NCBI GenBank assembly: GCA_910580075.1
Contig: CAJTVR010000049.1
Coordinates: 1 to 35,572 of the forward strand
Length of the DNA: 35,572 nucleotides
From: an uncultured Eubacterium sp.
GTDB lineage: Bacteria; Bacillota; Clostridia; Lachnospirales; Lachnospiraceae
Direction: 5' to 3'
The position numbers and the translations under genes are program-made. Below the pieces are notes generated by a model, which did not search any database, was not told the DNA's origin, and was given only the letters and a program-made list of their open reading frames with translations. Every line of letters begins with the position of its first letter. The first letter of the stretch is position 1. Below, piece by piece: positions 23,686-31,877 of this stretch.

Positions 23686-23735
23686 ACATAGTATTGATTA
23701 CTATGTATAATATTCCTATTATTCCCGATTGTCAA
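23686..23735 (-). promoter_or_regulatory. Hemolysin III promoter with palindromic operator at the start point
   Basis: On the minus strand TTGACA (23730-23735) and TATTAT (23707-23712) are 17 nt apart. Directly after the -10 lies ACATAGTA-5nt-TACTATGT (23686-23706), a perfect 8-bp inverted repeat covering the transcription start. It looks like a repressor operator. The regulator is not recognisable in the window. Confidence 0.75.
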
Positions 23736-23801
23736 GATTTTAGTAAAACTTTTTCAAAATAATACTGTAACATAAACTTTCTTTCCAAAAATTTATGGGA
23801 T

Positions 23802-23959
23802 TCCCGGACGCCGGGCGGAGAAACTTTTTCCTTTTTCTGTTCCGCCTGCAAACAGTAAGAAATTCTTAATTTTCTGCTTCAGGACTGTGACGGCGGACGG
23901 ACCGATGCCTAATGCCCTGACGTTCCTGACAGGCTTTATGCAGTGGCACTGGCAGGCAC
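23802..23959 (-). repeat. Dispersed repeat, copy B
   Basis: The reverse complement aligns along its whole 158 bp with copy D at 33292-33450, with scattered substitutions (I estimate 80-90 percent identity by eye). It runs from GTGCCTGCCAGTGC to GGCGTCCGG. It has no transposase and no clear terminal inverted repeats. Confidence 0.8.
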
Positions 23960-24004
23960 CTTTTGGGGCTTCCAGGTTCTTTCATGTGGCAGACAGTGTG
24001 CCCC

Positions 24005-24072
24005 AAGAAGTTCTTACTGTTTGCAGGCGGAACAGAAAAAGGAAAACGTGTCTCTTCCCAGCGTTCGGATCA
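24005..24072 (+). repeat. Dispersed repeat, copy C (right half only)
   Basis: From AGTTCTTACTGTTTGCAGG to the GCGTTCGGATC end it matches the right half of copies A and D. Together with copy B it makes an imperfect inverted repeat with arms of about 60 bp and a spacer of about 140 nt. Confidence 0.75.
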
Positions 24073-24101
24073 TTCATACGTTCTCCCTGTAAAACTTCAG
24101 C

Positions 24102-24130
24102 TTGACAACAGGACAAACATCTTATTTAAT
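24102..24130 (+). promoter_or_regulatory. Promoter of the PsiE-like gene
   Basis: TTGACA (24102-24107) and TTTAAT (24125-24130) are 17 nt apart, about 40 nt before the start codon and just after repeat copy C. Confidence 0.65.
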
Positions 24131-24173
24131 AGAAACTATAAATATCTGGCACAGCAGCAGAAAGGAGCCCTAA

Positions 24174-24584
24174 ATGAAAAAATTCGTGAAGTCATTACAT
24201 CATATCTGCCGGATTTTGGAACTGGTAGTTGCATTATTTGTTCTGGGGGGAATTATACTTGCAATTTTCAGTCTGCTAAAAGACGATGTGGAAATTTTTC
24301 AGGAACTGTTCAATGACATAACTGTATTCCGGCATTATCTGGAAAAAGTTTTTATCCTTGTCATTGGCATAGAATTCTTAGAAATGCTCTGTCATCCGAA
24401 TTCAGACAGCGTTATTCAGGTATTGATTTTTCTTGTGGCACGGCATATGATTGTCGAAACAACAACTCCATATGAAGATCTCGTATCTGTCATCAGCGTC
24501 ACCATTCTGTGTCTGCTGCGCAGATACCTGCATGGCAGCTCTGGGGAACACTCCGAATCATCCAGAGATGAAATAACTGATTAA
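24174..24584 (+). CDS. Small membrane protein, PsiE-like
   Basis: 136 residues with about four hydrophobic segments: near residues 12-33, 55-70, 80-93 and 102-117. The arrangement, and VIGIEFLEMLC followed by LIFLVARHMIVET, resembles the PsiE family (phosphate-starvation-inducible E), whose function is unknown. AAAGGAG lies 6 nt before the ATG, so expression is credible. The C-terminal tail is polar. The family assignment is tentative, and no phosphate genes are near. Confidence 0.5.
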   Translation: MKKFVKSLHHICRILELVVALFVLGGIILAIFSLLKDDVEIFQELFNDITVFRHYLEKVFILVIGIEFLEMLCHPNSDSVIQVLIFLVARHMIVETTTPYEDLVSVISVTILCLLRRYLHGSSGEHSESSRDEITD

Positions 24585-24597
24585 ATGTACTTCTGGA

Positions 24598-24648
24598 AAA
24601 AAATGCTGCAGTTCACTCTCTGTCCGATAACCGGCTGTGAACTGCAGC
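24598..24648 (-). terminator. Terminator of the panBCD operon
   Basis: On the minus strand GCTGCAGTTCAC and GTGAACTGCAGC (24605-24616 and 24637-24648) form a 12-bp stem, followed by seven T residues. It lies about 85 nt after the panD stop. Confidence 0.85.
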
Positions 24649-24732
24649 GGCTGCAGTGCTATGTGCGCATCTGCCTAAATTTCAATATTATATTATTTAA
24701 CCCGCTTCGAAAATTTTCGTAAGGTTCTGCTT

Positions 24733-25128
24733 TTATAAATATTTTTCCGAAAGTTCCCCGTATTTTTCATAGTTTGTCACTCTGGCAATCCGGTTTTCCT
24801 CATCTACAAACACAACATTCGGTTTATGTTCCCTTGCTTCTTCCGGCGTCATCTGTGCATAACTCATCAGAATAATATGATCCCCGACTGCAACCTGTCT
24901 CGCAGCAGCTCCGTTTAAGCAGATCATGCCAGATCCTGCTTCTCCGGCAATCGTATACGTTTCAAAACGGTTTCCGTTTTCGATATCTACAATCTGTACC
25001 ATTTCATATTCCAAAATCCCGGCTGCCTCTAATAAATCTGTATCCACAGTAATACTGCCGACATAATGAAGTTCTGCCTGCCTTACTACTGCACGGTGAA
25101 TTTTTCCTTTTAACATTGTGAGATTCAT
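24733..25128 (-). CDS. panD: Aspartate 1-decarboxylase
   Basis: 131 residues. It makes beta-alanine from aspartate for pantothenate. The proenzyme self-cleaves between Gly24 and Ser25 (HYVGSIT) to give the pyruvoyl cofactor. The downstream YTIAGEAGSGMICLNGAAAR and VGDHIILMSYAQM are typical. It is the last gene of panB-panC-panD, 10 nt after panC. Confidence 0.97.
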   Translation of the reverse strand: MNLTMLKGKIHRAVVRQAELHYVGSITVDTDLLEAAGILEYEMVQIVDIENGNRFETYTIAGEAGSGMICLNGAAARQVAVGDHIILMSYAQMTPEEAREHKPNVVFVDEENRIARVTNYEKYGELSEKYL

Positions 25129-25138
25129 AAAAGCCTCC

Positions 25139-25984
25139 CTATTTCTGTATAATAAAGTTATCGATCAGCCTGGTCTTTCCGATAAATACAGCAATTGCCA
25201 CCAGCACGGACCCTTCAATCTTTTCAGCCGGAGTAATCGTTTCAAAATCAACTACATCTACATAGTCAATCTTTGCCATTGCTTCTTTTTCAATCTCTGC
25301 CGTTACTGCCTGGCGTACTGCTTCAGCACTCTTTTCGCCAGATTCTATCAGTGCCCTGCCCGCCTTCAGGCTGCGGTTTAATACGAGCGCTGCCTGGCGC
25401 TCCTTTTCATTCAGGTAAGTGTTTCGGGAACTTTTTGCCAGCCCGTCCGCTTCACGGATAATCGGACAGCCTATGATTTCTGTATCCACATTCAAATCCC
25501 TGACCATGCGCTTAATGACCGCCAGCTGCTGAGCGTCTTTCTGTCCAAAATATGCCCGGTCAGGCGTTACAATATGAAACAGCTTTAACACAACTGTCTG
25601 TACCCCGCGGAAATGAATCGGACGGCTTTTTCCGCACAGCTCTGCTGTCAGGCCGTTCATATCGACATAAGAACAGAAATCCGGTGCATACATCTCTTCG
25701 GGCTGCGGATGAAAAATCAGATCCACTCCGGCTGCCTGACATAATGCCGCATCTTTCTCCAAATCTCTCGGATAGCTTGCCAGGTCTTCGTTTGGTCCAA
25801 ACTGCATTGGATTAACAAAAATGCTGACTACAACCCGGTCATTATCTTTTCTGGCAGCATCGATCAGGCTTTTATGTCCCTCATGCAGATAGCCCATCGT
25901 CGGCACAAACCCTATCGTAAGCCCGGCCTTTTTCCACTCCCGGATCTGATTTCTGACCTTAACAATTTCACCATATATTTCCAT
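25139..25984 (-). CDS. panC: Pantoate--beta-alanine ligase (pantothenate synthetase)
   Basis: 281 residues. It condenses pantoate and beta-alanine with ATP, through a pantoyl-adenylate, to make pantothenate. The N-terminal GFVPTMGYLHEGHKSLID holds the HIGH-like nucleotide motif (HEGH), VFVNPMQFGPNEDL and YFGQKDAQQLAVIKRM follow, and LAKSSRNTYL carries the second ATP-binding loop. The start at 25984 has AAGGAG about 5 nt upstream. It lies between panB and panD. Confidence 0.97.
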   Translation of the reverse strand: MEIYGEIVKVRNQIREWKKAGLTIGFVPTMGYLHEGHKSLIDAARKDNDRVVVSIFVNPMQFGPNEDLASYPRDLEKDAALCQAAGVDLIFHPQPEEMYAPDFCSYVDMNGLTAELCGKSRPIHFRGVQTVVLKLFHIVTPDRAYFGQKDAQQLAVIKRMVRDLNVDTEIIGCPIIREADGLAKSSRNTYLNEKERQAALVLNRSLKAGRALIESGEKSAEAVRQAVTAEIEKEAMAKIDYVDVVDFETITPAEKIEGSVLVAIAVFIGKTRLIDNFIIQK

Positions 25985-26046
25985 TTTTACTCCTTCTGCC
26001 TTCTTTCCTCCGGCAGCTTCAGCTATTATTTACAAATGCTGTAAGT

Positions 26047-26874
26047 TTAATATAATTTATCAATAATTGTTTCATCCATTTTAAATGTATGTTCCAAAGC
26101 CGGAAAAGCTCCTTCTGTAACTTCTTTCTTATATGCAGCAAATGCCTCTTTCATCTGGCTGCCCGTCTGCGCATACTGTTTCGCGAATTTAGGAGCCATA
26201 TCAGAATACATCGCAAGCATATCCTGGTATACAAGCACCTGGCCGTCGCATCCGGCACCTGCTCCGATACCAATGGTCGGGATTCCGATGCTTTTTGTGA
26301 TTTTTTCTGCAAGCGCTGCCGGCACACATTCCAGCACTACCGCAAATGCTCCTGCTTCCTCGAGCGCCCTGGCCTCGTTTAAAATCCTCTGGGCTGCTTC
26401 CTCTCCTTTGCCCTGTACCCTGAAACCGCCAAACGCATTCACAGACTGCGGTGTCAGCCCTATATGGCCGCATACCGGAATCGATGCTCTCACAATTGAC
26501 TGGATATGTTCGCAGAACTCAATGCCTCCCTCCAGCTTTACAGCCTGGGCATGTCCTTCTTTTACCAGCCGTCCTGCATTCACCACCGCATCATAGACGG
26601 ATGTCTGATACGACATAAACGGCATGTCTGCAATCAGAAGCGCATTTTTTGCTCCTCTTGACACTGCCGCCGTATGATGAATCATATCCTCCATGGTCAC
26701 AGACAGCGTATCTTCATAGCCAAGCATAACCATTCCAAGTGAATCTCCCACCAGAATTGCATCAATTCCGGCTTCATCCACCAGCTTTGCCGTTGTATAG
26801 TCATATGCTGTCAGCATAGACAGTTTCCGGCCTTTTGCTTTTGCCTCCTTAAATGTTACTGATGTGTTTTTCAT
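26047..26874 (-). CDS. panB: 3-methyl-2-oxobutanoate hydroxymethyltransferase
   Basis: 275 residues. It transfers a hydroxymethyl group from methylene-tetrahydrofolate to ketoisovalerate, giving ketopantoate. The frame is open to 26964, but MKNTSVTFKEAKAKG at 26874 fits the family start and has AAAGGA about 11 nt upstream. Metal-binding Asp44 is in VGDSLGMV and Asp83 in IADMPFMSY; GIPTIGIGAGAGCDGQVLVYQD lies near the C-terminal end (key part GIGAG). It is the first gene of the pan operon. No panE is nearby, so ketopantoate reduction must be encoded elsewhere. Confidence 0.96.
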   Translation of the reverse strand: MKNTSVTFKEAKAKGRKLSMLTAYDYTTAKLVDEAGIDAILVGDSLGMVMLGYEDTLSVTMEDMIHHTAAVSRGAKNALLIADMPFMSYQTSVYDAVVNAGRLVKEGHAQAVKLEGGIEFCEHIQSIVRASIPVCGHIGLTPQSVNAFGGFRVQGKGEEAAQRILNEARALEEAGAFAVVLECVPAALAEKITKSIGIPTIGIGAGAGCDGQVLVYQDMLAMYSDMAPKFAKQYAQTGSQMKEAFAAYKKEVTEGAFPALEHTFKMDETIIDKLY

Positions 26875-27273
26875 AATCCAATTTTCCTTTCTTAAAAACA
26901 TAGATTGAAAGATCGTTACTGAACGGTAACATTGGATGAATAGGATAACACTGCCACAGGGCATCCTGAATTCCTGACATAAACTGAATAAGATTGTACG
27001 AATTGACTATAGTTAAAATGAACTCTTTTACCTGTTACCATCTCTTTTATTCCTTTTGCAAGTCAAACCTTCCCGGAAGTGTCTGCCCGCGTTAGAATGG
27101 ATGAAATGATAGCATTTGATCCTTTGATACAGTTTCTTTAGAATACCGTTCGCTTGACAATATATCATATGCAGGGCAAAATTTCAATATATCACTGTAA
27201 TGTGTTAAAAAAAAGACAAACTTTTGAAACGCATTCCGGGAGGCCTGAACCCCCTGTGCCCTTCCCGGTACCG
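26875..27273. other. Intergenic region upstream of panB
   Basis: A 399-nt gap without a supported gene. It holds a candidate panB promoter at 27159-27187, a small palindrome GTTAC-6nt-GTAAC at 26915-26930 close to the panB start, and a short GC-rich stem (CCGGGA with TCCCGG, about 27237-27269) after the FNT gene. Confidence 0.5.
27159..27187 (-). promoter_or_regulatory. Candidate promoter of panBCD
   Basis: On the minus strand TTGAAA (27182-27187) and TATATT (27159-27164) are 17 nt apart. The leader would be about 280 nt, rather long, so a nearer promoter is also possible. Confidence 0.4.
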
Positions 27274-27882
27274 TCACTTTCCTTCTCCTTTTTTTGCGAG
27301 CGGTATCAGCATCCCGCCTGCAGTATTTCCAAGCGTAATCACGCAGACAGCCGCTGCTGCCCGCCCGGACCACATCCCGGCTGCCGAAAAGTAAAACATA
27401 TCCGCTATACAGTGCTCAAAACCGCACAAAATAAAAGCCCCTACGCCCATAAATAAAATAACCGGATTTTTCGTCTGTTTATATCCGTCCACAGCCACAA
27501 ACATTAAAAATCCGCAGAACACTGCCAGCAGAAACAGGCTGGGCATTCCGTCATTGAGTTTGATCTCACAGACTGCCCTGGCCGTTTCTGCAATTCCGCG
27601 GATTCGTGACTGCCGTACAGCTGCTGCCGCCAGTCCGGTTCCCGCCAGGTTTCCAGCCCAGATGACTGCCAGGTCTGCCAGATATGAAACAGGCTGGTTT
27701 ACAAGATACCCGGCTTTTCCGGTATACAGATTCAGCCCATGGATGCATATCGTATAAAGCCCCACTGTAAACATCAGCGCTCCGGCTGTTTTGTTATCCA
27801 TGGACAGATACACAATACCTCCGATGCCTATTGCAGCTCCGGCTAGTATGGCAAGTATAAATGTATGTAAAATTTTTTTCAT
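27274..27882 (-). CDS. Formate/nitrite transporter (FNT) family protein, short form
   Basis: 202 residues, six hydrophobic segments. FNT marks are a Gly-rich first helix (LAILAGAAIGIGGIVYL), VIWAGNLAGTG in the middle, and CGFEHCIADMFYFSAAG near residue 155, where His is the central pore residue of the family; ITLGNTAGGML near the C-terminus is the second conserved loop. FocA/NirC proteins are about 260-285 residues, so this form lacks the longer termini, which is common among Clostridia. Substrate (formate, nitrite or hydrosulfide) is not certain. A GGAGCAGACGA precedes the ATG. Confidence 0.88.
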   Translation of the reverse strand: MKKILHTFILAILAGAAIGIGGIVYLSMDNKTAGALMFTVGLYTICIHGLNLYTGKAGYLVNQPVSYLADLAVIWAGNLAGTGLAAAAVRQSRIRGIAETARAVCEIKLNDGMPSLFLLAVFCGFLMFVAVDGYKQTKNPVILFMGVGAFILCGFEHCIADMFYFSAAGMWSGRAAAAVCVITLGNTAGGMLIPLAKKGEGK

Positions 27883-27907
27883 TCGTCTGCTCCTGTCTGC
27901 TTCCTAT

Positions 27908-27975
27908 TTTTAGACATTGATGTACCGATTTTGAATCATCCTTTTAGACATTGATGTACTGATTTTGAATCATCC
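27908..27975. repeat. Tandem 34-bp direct repeat upstream of the FNT gene
   Basis: Two copies of a 34-nt unit (TTTTAGACATTGATGTAC and so on to GAATCATCC) lie head to tail at 27908-27941 and 27942-27975, with one difference (C versus T). They sit 26 nt before the FNT start codon and could be paired regulator sites or a recent duplication. Confidence 0.85.
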
Positions 27976-28060
27976 TTCCTGCGCAGCTGCAGTGCGGCTT
28001 TCAGGCGGGCTGAAAAGTCATGGCATTTTTCAAACACGCTCTGTCCCGGATTTTATCTGT

Positions 28061-28288
28061 TCAGTATTCTTTTGAAACCTCACTCAGTCCGTATGTATCC
28101 ATGAATTCCTGTAAGTCCTTCTGGCTGCGCACAAACATAACCTCATGAAATCTTCCTGTGCGCTGGTCTTTAAATCCCGCTACCTGCTCTCCGTTGCAGA
28201 TACTGCACTTTAAGACAGGTTTTTCATTCACCCTGTCATATTCCTTTTTCTCCAGCTTCTTTTCTGCTTTCTTTTTCTGAAATAACAT
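28061..28288 (-). CDS. Conserved-looking small protein with a CxxC pair
   Basis: 75 residues. The lysine-rich N-terminus (KKKAEKKLEKKEYD) is followed by LKCSICNGEQVAGFKD, a single CxxC knuckle, then FHEVMFVRSQKDLQEFMDTYGL. I recall similar small proteins in Lachnospiraceae, of unknown function. The start is backed by AAGGAAGG about 9 nt upstream and by its own promoter at 28344-28372. It might bind a metal, but one CxxC pair alone would need a partner. Confidence 0.7.
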   Translation of the reverse strand: MLFQKKKAEKKLEKKEYDRVNEKPVLKCSICNGEQVAGFKDQRTGRFHEVMFVRSQKDLQEFMDTYGLSEVSKEY

Positions 28289-28343
28289 AAAACCGCCTTC
28301 CTTTCCACATCAGATGAACACGAACCTCCTGAACCTCAGATTT

Positions 28344-28372
28344 ATCATAGCTTATCCCGGCCATAAAATCAA
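28344..28372 (-). promoter_or_regulatory. Promoter of the small CxxC protein gene
   Basis: On the minus strand TTGATT (28367-28372) and TATGAT (28344-28349) are separated by 17 nt. The leader is about 50 nt. Confidence 0.65.
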
Positions 28373-28390
28373 TCTGCGAAACTATTTTTT

Positions 28391-28452
28391 CAGTCTGCAA
28401 AAATACCTGTGCAGCCACAGATTTAATTTCTGCAGACTGCACAGGTATTTTG
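28391..28452 (-). terminator. Terminator of the ABC transporter operon, with interleaved inverted repeats
   Basis: AAAATACCTGTGCAG (28400-28414) and CTGCACAGGTATTTT (28437-28451) form a perfect 15-bp stem starting about 10 nt after the permease stop; its A/T ends supply the T-tract. A second pair, CAGTCTGCA (28391-28399) and TGCAGACTG (28431-28439), is interleaved with it in pseudoknot order. Confidence 0.8.
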
Positions 28453-28461
28453 TAACAGTTC

Positions 28462-30879
28462 TTATTCCTCATAACGGATTCTTTCTACCAGAGACTCTTT
28501 CTTCAGATTTCTGCTCAGAAAATATGACAGAAGCACCTGCATCAGTATTAGCACGGCTATCATACAGGCCAGCTCTGCCACCGGCACATGGTACGTATTA
28601 ATTCCAAATACCGCATATTCCTTTGCATAACGGAATAGCCCGTACCCCGCTGGCAGGCCGGCAGTCACAGCCACTGCCACAGTCCCTGCCGAGAATAAAA
28701 ATCCCTGGATCTGCAGACTCTTATACAGCTGCTTATTTGTCATGCCGACAGCCTGCAGGATTCCATACTCCTGCTTTTTCGTGACAATGCTTATAATCAT
28801 CGTATTCGCAAGGTTCATAAATCCAATCATCCCCGTCACTGCCATAAACAGATAGCATATAATTTTTATCATCCTCACACCAGACTGCGACCGTGACAGC
28901 ATATCTGAAAAAGCAGTCATTTCTACATGCTCCATATCACTCAGCAGTGTTTCCAGCTCTGAGCGGACTGCTGCTGCATCTTCTTCACTGCAGTCCACCC
29001 ACAGCCACCCTGGCGAATCCCCGTTCAGATTCAGTCTGTGATACATTTCTTCTGTAATAACCCAGCTGGTCCCAGAGCTGCCAAATGACGCAGCAAGCTT
29101 TCCATTTACAGACCCGCTGTCCTTCCCGTTTTCTAATTTCATCGTAACGTCCTGACCCAGTGTATACCCATAATCTTCTAAAAAATGAGACCAGCCGTAA
29201 TAAATAATATCCTGCTCTTTGCTGTCTGCATACTCTGCCCTTCCAGTCAGTCCGCCAGACTGTTTTCTCAGCTCAAAATCAGCTTCATTTAATGCTTCTG
29301 CCTCTTCCATCCTTCCATCCACTTCTGCCAGCAGAATATTTCTTGTCTGTACCTGTGTAACCCCGTTAATTTCCTGAATCTTTTGTACAAATTCGTCATT
29401 CAGCGGATTATTTTTCAGCACAGAATCCAGATTATTTTCCGGGTATGCTTCATCTCCCATCGAATAATTCAGTTCAATCTGAAACTGTCCTTTTTCCACA
29501 AAATTTCTTGCATCATATTCCGGGTCCATATTGCCTACGGTATTTGCAATCACTACAAACAGGACACAGGACAGCCCCATTGTAAGTACTGTCATAAACG
29601 TACGTCTGCGGTCTGCAGAAATATTTGCCGCTGCCAGTGACCAGACAGACATATTTTTCTTTCCTTTTCGAATACCCGCCTTTCTGCCTTTCGTATTTTC
29701 CATATAGCGCAGTGCTTCTACAGGCGAAACAGACCCTGCTATTTTCATCGGCCTGTGCAGGGCCAGCAGCATGGTCAGAAACGCCATCCCCGCTGCCAGC
29801 AGCAGACATGCAGGTGAAAAAATATGAACACTCGCCGTTTTTTCTCCCATTGCCGCCCCCTGTGCTGCCAGCCACCGGAAACCGGCCCATGCAGACACAT
29901 ATCCGGCAAGAATGCCTGGCGGGATGCTGCATGCAGCCAGAAACATCCCCTCTTGAAAAATCAGATGTTTCATCTGTTTTTTTGTCGCTCCCAGTGCACG
30001 TATTTTACCATACTCCCGGATGTTGCGGACAATCCCGACCTGAAAAATATTATAAATAACCATAACAGAAAAAAGGATAACACCTGCTGCAGTCACTGTA
30101 CAGACCGTCAGCGTTTCCGTTCCCGGTTCCAGGGTAAACAGCAGGTATCTGCCGTTAATAGATACATTTCTTTTCTCAATCCCGCAGCCTGCCGCAATTT
30201 CCTGAATGACTTCTTCCGCACTGTCATAAGTAATAGGGATGTCTTGCGAAAGCCGGAACGATACAGAATATTTCCGCTCATCCTCTGCAAACTGCGTTTC
30301 ATAAAATGACTCTGAAACATACGCCGAAAAAACCGTCTGCTCCATGCCCATGTCAGGCACCTCAATAAACCCGCTGATTGTAAACTCCACAGGCTCAAAT
30401 GTATGTTTCAAATCAGCGCGGTATGGAAATGTCACCGTGTCCCCCGTCTTCACATCTCCATACCCGACTGCTTCAAAAAATTCCTTCTGGGCCGCAATCT
30501 CATTTTCCTTTTCAGGAAATCTGCCCTCTGCCAGCATATCTGCCAGATTGGACATATCCCTGTAATTTTCGTCTGCCATAAACAGCCCGTATACGGCATC
30601 ACAGTCTGCATCCCCCGCCAGTGCTGTAACACCTATTTTTGAAAATTCACCATGCCTGCCAATTTCCTTCAGCTGTGCCGTACTTACAGATTTAAAGATC
30701 CCGTAATCACTTCCATAATTCTGTTCCGCATTTTCCTTTTCCATCTTTACGATTCCATAACCAAATGTACATATGACCGTCAGCAATATGGTCGTCAGAA
30801 AAATGGAAACCATAATCAGAATACTTCTTGTTTTATTTTTCCTGTTGTTGCTTAGCGCAAGCATTGTAACTGTATTCAT
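28462..30879 (-). CDS. ABC transporter permease with two FtsX domains
   Basis: 805 residues, plasma membrane. An N-terminal membrane helix (about 18-40) is followed by an extracellular domain, then three membrane helices around 255-385 forming the first FtsX domain (RNIREYGKIRALGATKKQM is the coupling-helix region). A helix near residue 430 leads into a second extracellular domain and a second FtsX domain (about 660-795, with KKQEYGILQAVGMTNKQL). This duplicated MacB/LolE-like form is common in Firmicute antimicrobial-peptide and lipid-export transporters. The ATPase gene lies upstream, with a 131-nt spacer between them. The substrate is unknown; a peptide detoxification role is an inference from the kinase and operator next to it. 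Confidence 0.9.
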   Translation of the reverse strand: MNTVTMLALSNNRKNKTRSILIMVSIFLTTILLTVICTFGYGIVKMEKENAEQNYGSDYGIFKSVSTAQLKEIGRHGEFSKIGVTALAGDADCDAVYGLFMADENYRDMSNLADMLAEGRFPEKENEIAAQKEFFEAVGYGDVKTGDTVTFPYRADLKHTFEPVEFTISGFIEVPDMGMEQTVFSAYVSESFYETQFAEDERKYSVSFRLSQDIPITYDSAEEVIQEIAAGCGIEKRNVSINGRYLLFTLEPGTETLTVCTVTAAGVILFSVMVIYNIFQVGIVRNIREYGKIRALGATKKQMKHLIFQEGMFLAACSIPPGILAGYVSAWAGFRWLAAQGAAMGEKTASVHIFSPACLLLAAGMAFLTMLLALHRPMKIAGSVSPVEALRYMENTKGRKAGIRKGKKNMSVWSLAAANISADRRRTFMTVLTMGLSCVLFVVIANTVGNMDPEYDARNFVEKGQFQIELNYSMGDEAYPENNLDSVLKNNPLNDEFVQKIQEINGVTQVQTRNILLAEVDGRMEEAEALNEADFELRKQSGGLTGRAEYADSKEQDIIYYGWSHFLEDYGYTLGQDVTMKLENGKDSGSVNGKLAASFGSSGTSWVITEEMYHRLNLNGDSPGWLWVDCSEEDAAAVRSELETLLSDMEHVEMTAFSDMLSRSQSGVRMIKIICYLFMAVTGMIGFMNLANTMIISIVTKKQEYGILQAVGMTNKQLYKSLQIQGFLFSAGTVAVAVTAGLPAGYGLFRYAKEYAVFGINTYHVPVAELACMIAVLILMQVLLSYFLSRNLKKESLVERIRYEE

Positions 30880-30913
30880 AAAAATTTCACCATGCTTTCT
30901 ATCAAAATATCAG

Positions 30914-31012
30914 GTTCTGCCCTCTATAGGCATATCTTTCCATCGTGCTTCCTTTCTATCGGCAATAGCAGCCTCTGTTCTCTATAGGCACATCTTTCCA
31001 CCGTGCTTCCTT
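30914..31012. repeat. Two imperfect direct repeats between permease and ATPase genes
   Basis: A unit of about 40 nt around CTCTATAGGCATATCTTTCC occurs at about 30915-30954 and again at 30973-31012, with a few changes. The second copy runs into the stop codon of the ATPase gene, so the spacer probably arose by duplication of the gene's end. Confidence 0.7.
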
Positions 31013-31685
31013 ACAGAAAATCGGCTACCCTTCCGTCTTCTATAACCAGAATCCGTTCTGCCGCCTGTGCTATTTCTTCATCATGCGTTATCATAACAAT
31101 TGTCTGACCATACTTTTTCGCAGACATTTTCAGCAGCGCTATCACTTCTCCGCTTGAACTCGAATCCAGATTTCCTGTCGGCTCATCTGCAAACACAATA
31201 TCCGGCTTTGCGGCAAGTGCCCTTGCAATTGCAGCTCTCTGCTGCTGCCCGCCCGAAAGCGCATTTGGCAGATGATGAATCCGGTTCTCAATCCCCAGCG
31301 TAACAACCAGGTCTTTAATATAAGCCGTATCTGCTTTCTGTTTATCCAGTCCTATCGGAAGCACTATATTTTCCCATACATTGATAGAAGACACCAGATT
31401 ATACGCCTGAAACACAAATCCGATTTTTCTCCGGCGAAATGCTGCCAGTTCTTCCTCTTTCATCTTAAAAATATCTTTGCCACGCACCAGTACACTGCCC
31501 GAAGTCGGCGTGTCCAGCCCTCCAAGCAAATGCAGCAGCGTGCTTTTGCCGGACCCCGATTTCCCGACAATTGCTGTAAATTCTCCCTGTCCAATCTGCA
31601 GATTAATACCGTCAGCCGCTTTTACCAGATTTTCTCCAGAGCCGTAGTATTTGCATAAGTTTCTAGTCTGTAAAATTGCATGCAT
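31011..31685 (-). CDS. ABC transporter ATP-binding protein
   Basis: 224 residues. All ABC motifs are present: Walker A GKSGSGKST (41-49), Q-loop Gln93, signature LSGGQQQR (143-150), Walker B IVFADEPT (163-170), and His201 in the switch loop. It belongs to the MacB/LolD/BceA group that works with FtsX-type permeases. The frame is open to 31727, but MHAILQTRNLCKYYG at 31685 has AAAGGGG 8 nt upstream and is the better start. It precedes the permease and follows a probable BceR-type operator. Confidence 0.94.
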   Translation of the reverse strand: MHAILQTRNLCKYYGSGENLVKAADGINLQIGQGEFTAIVGKSGSGKSTLLHLLGGLDTPTSGSVLVRGKDIFKMKEEELAAFRRRKIGFVFQAYNLVSSINVWENIVLPIGLDKQKADTAYIKDLVVTLGIENRIHHLPNALSGGQQQRAAIARALAAKPDIVFADEPTGNLDSSSSGEVIALLKMSAKKYGQTIVMITHDEEIAQAAERILVIEDGRVADFL

Positions 31686-31877
31686 AATCATTACCCCTTT
31701 CTTATAAGCCAGGCACTGCCGATTCACTTTTCCTCTTCATCTGTATGATTCTTTCCGAGACCTGGTACTCCATTCTGCCAGGATTCAAGTGCTCCACCGT
31801 ACTCTGTTTTCTGACTAGACAAAATACTTATTTCCATTCAGAGTCTGTACTGTAAATCAGTCCCTGCCTTTGCATAC

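Larger units (their letters stand above)
23607..24173. other. Intergenic region carrying two head-to-head repeat copies
   Basis: A 567-nt gap. It holds the hemolysin III promoter (23686-23735), repeat copies B (23802-23959, minus) and C (24005-24072, plus) facing each other, and the promoter at 24102-24130. Open frames here, such as 23887-24105, translate the repeat itself and are not supported as genes. Confidence 0.75.

Noticed and set aside
23887..24105. A plus-strand frame that shares residues with a minus-strand frame at 33242-33454
   Set aside because: The similarity comes from the dispersed repeat at DNA level; the frames have different ends, and no ribosome-binding sites support them.
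27908..27975. CRISPR-like repeat
   Set aside because: Only two units, directly adjacent without a spacer, and no cas gene in the window.
28236..28472. A 78-codon minus-strand frame overlapping the small CxxC protein gene
   Set aside because: It crosses the ABC operon terminator and the promoter of the small gene, and its sequence has no family character.
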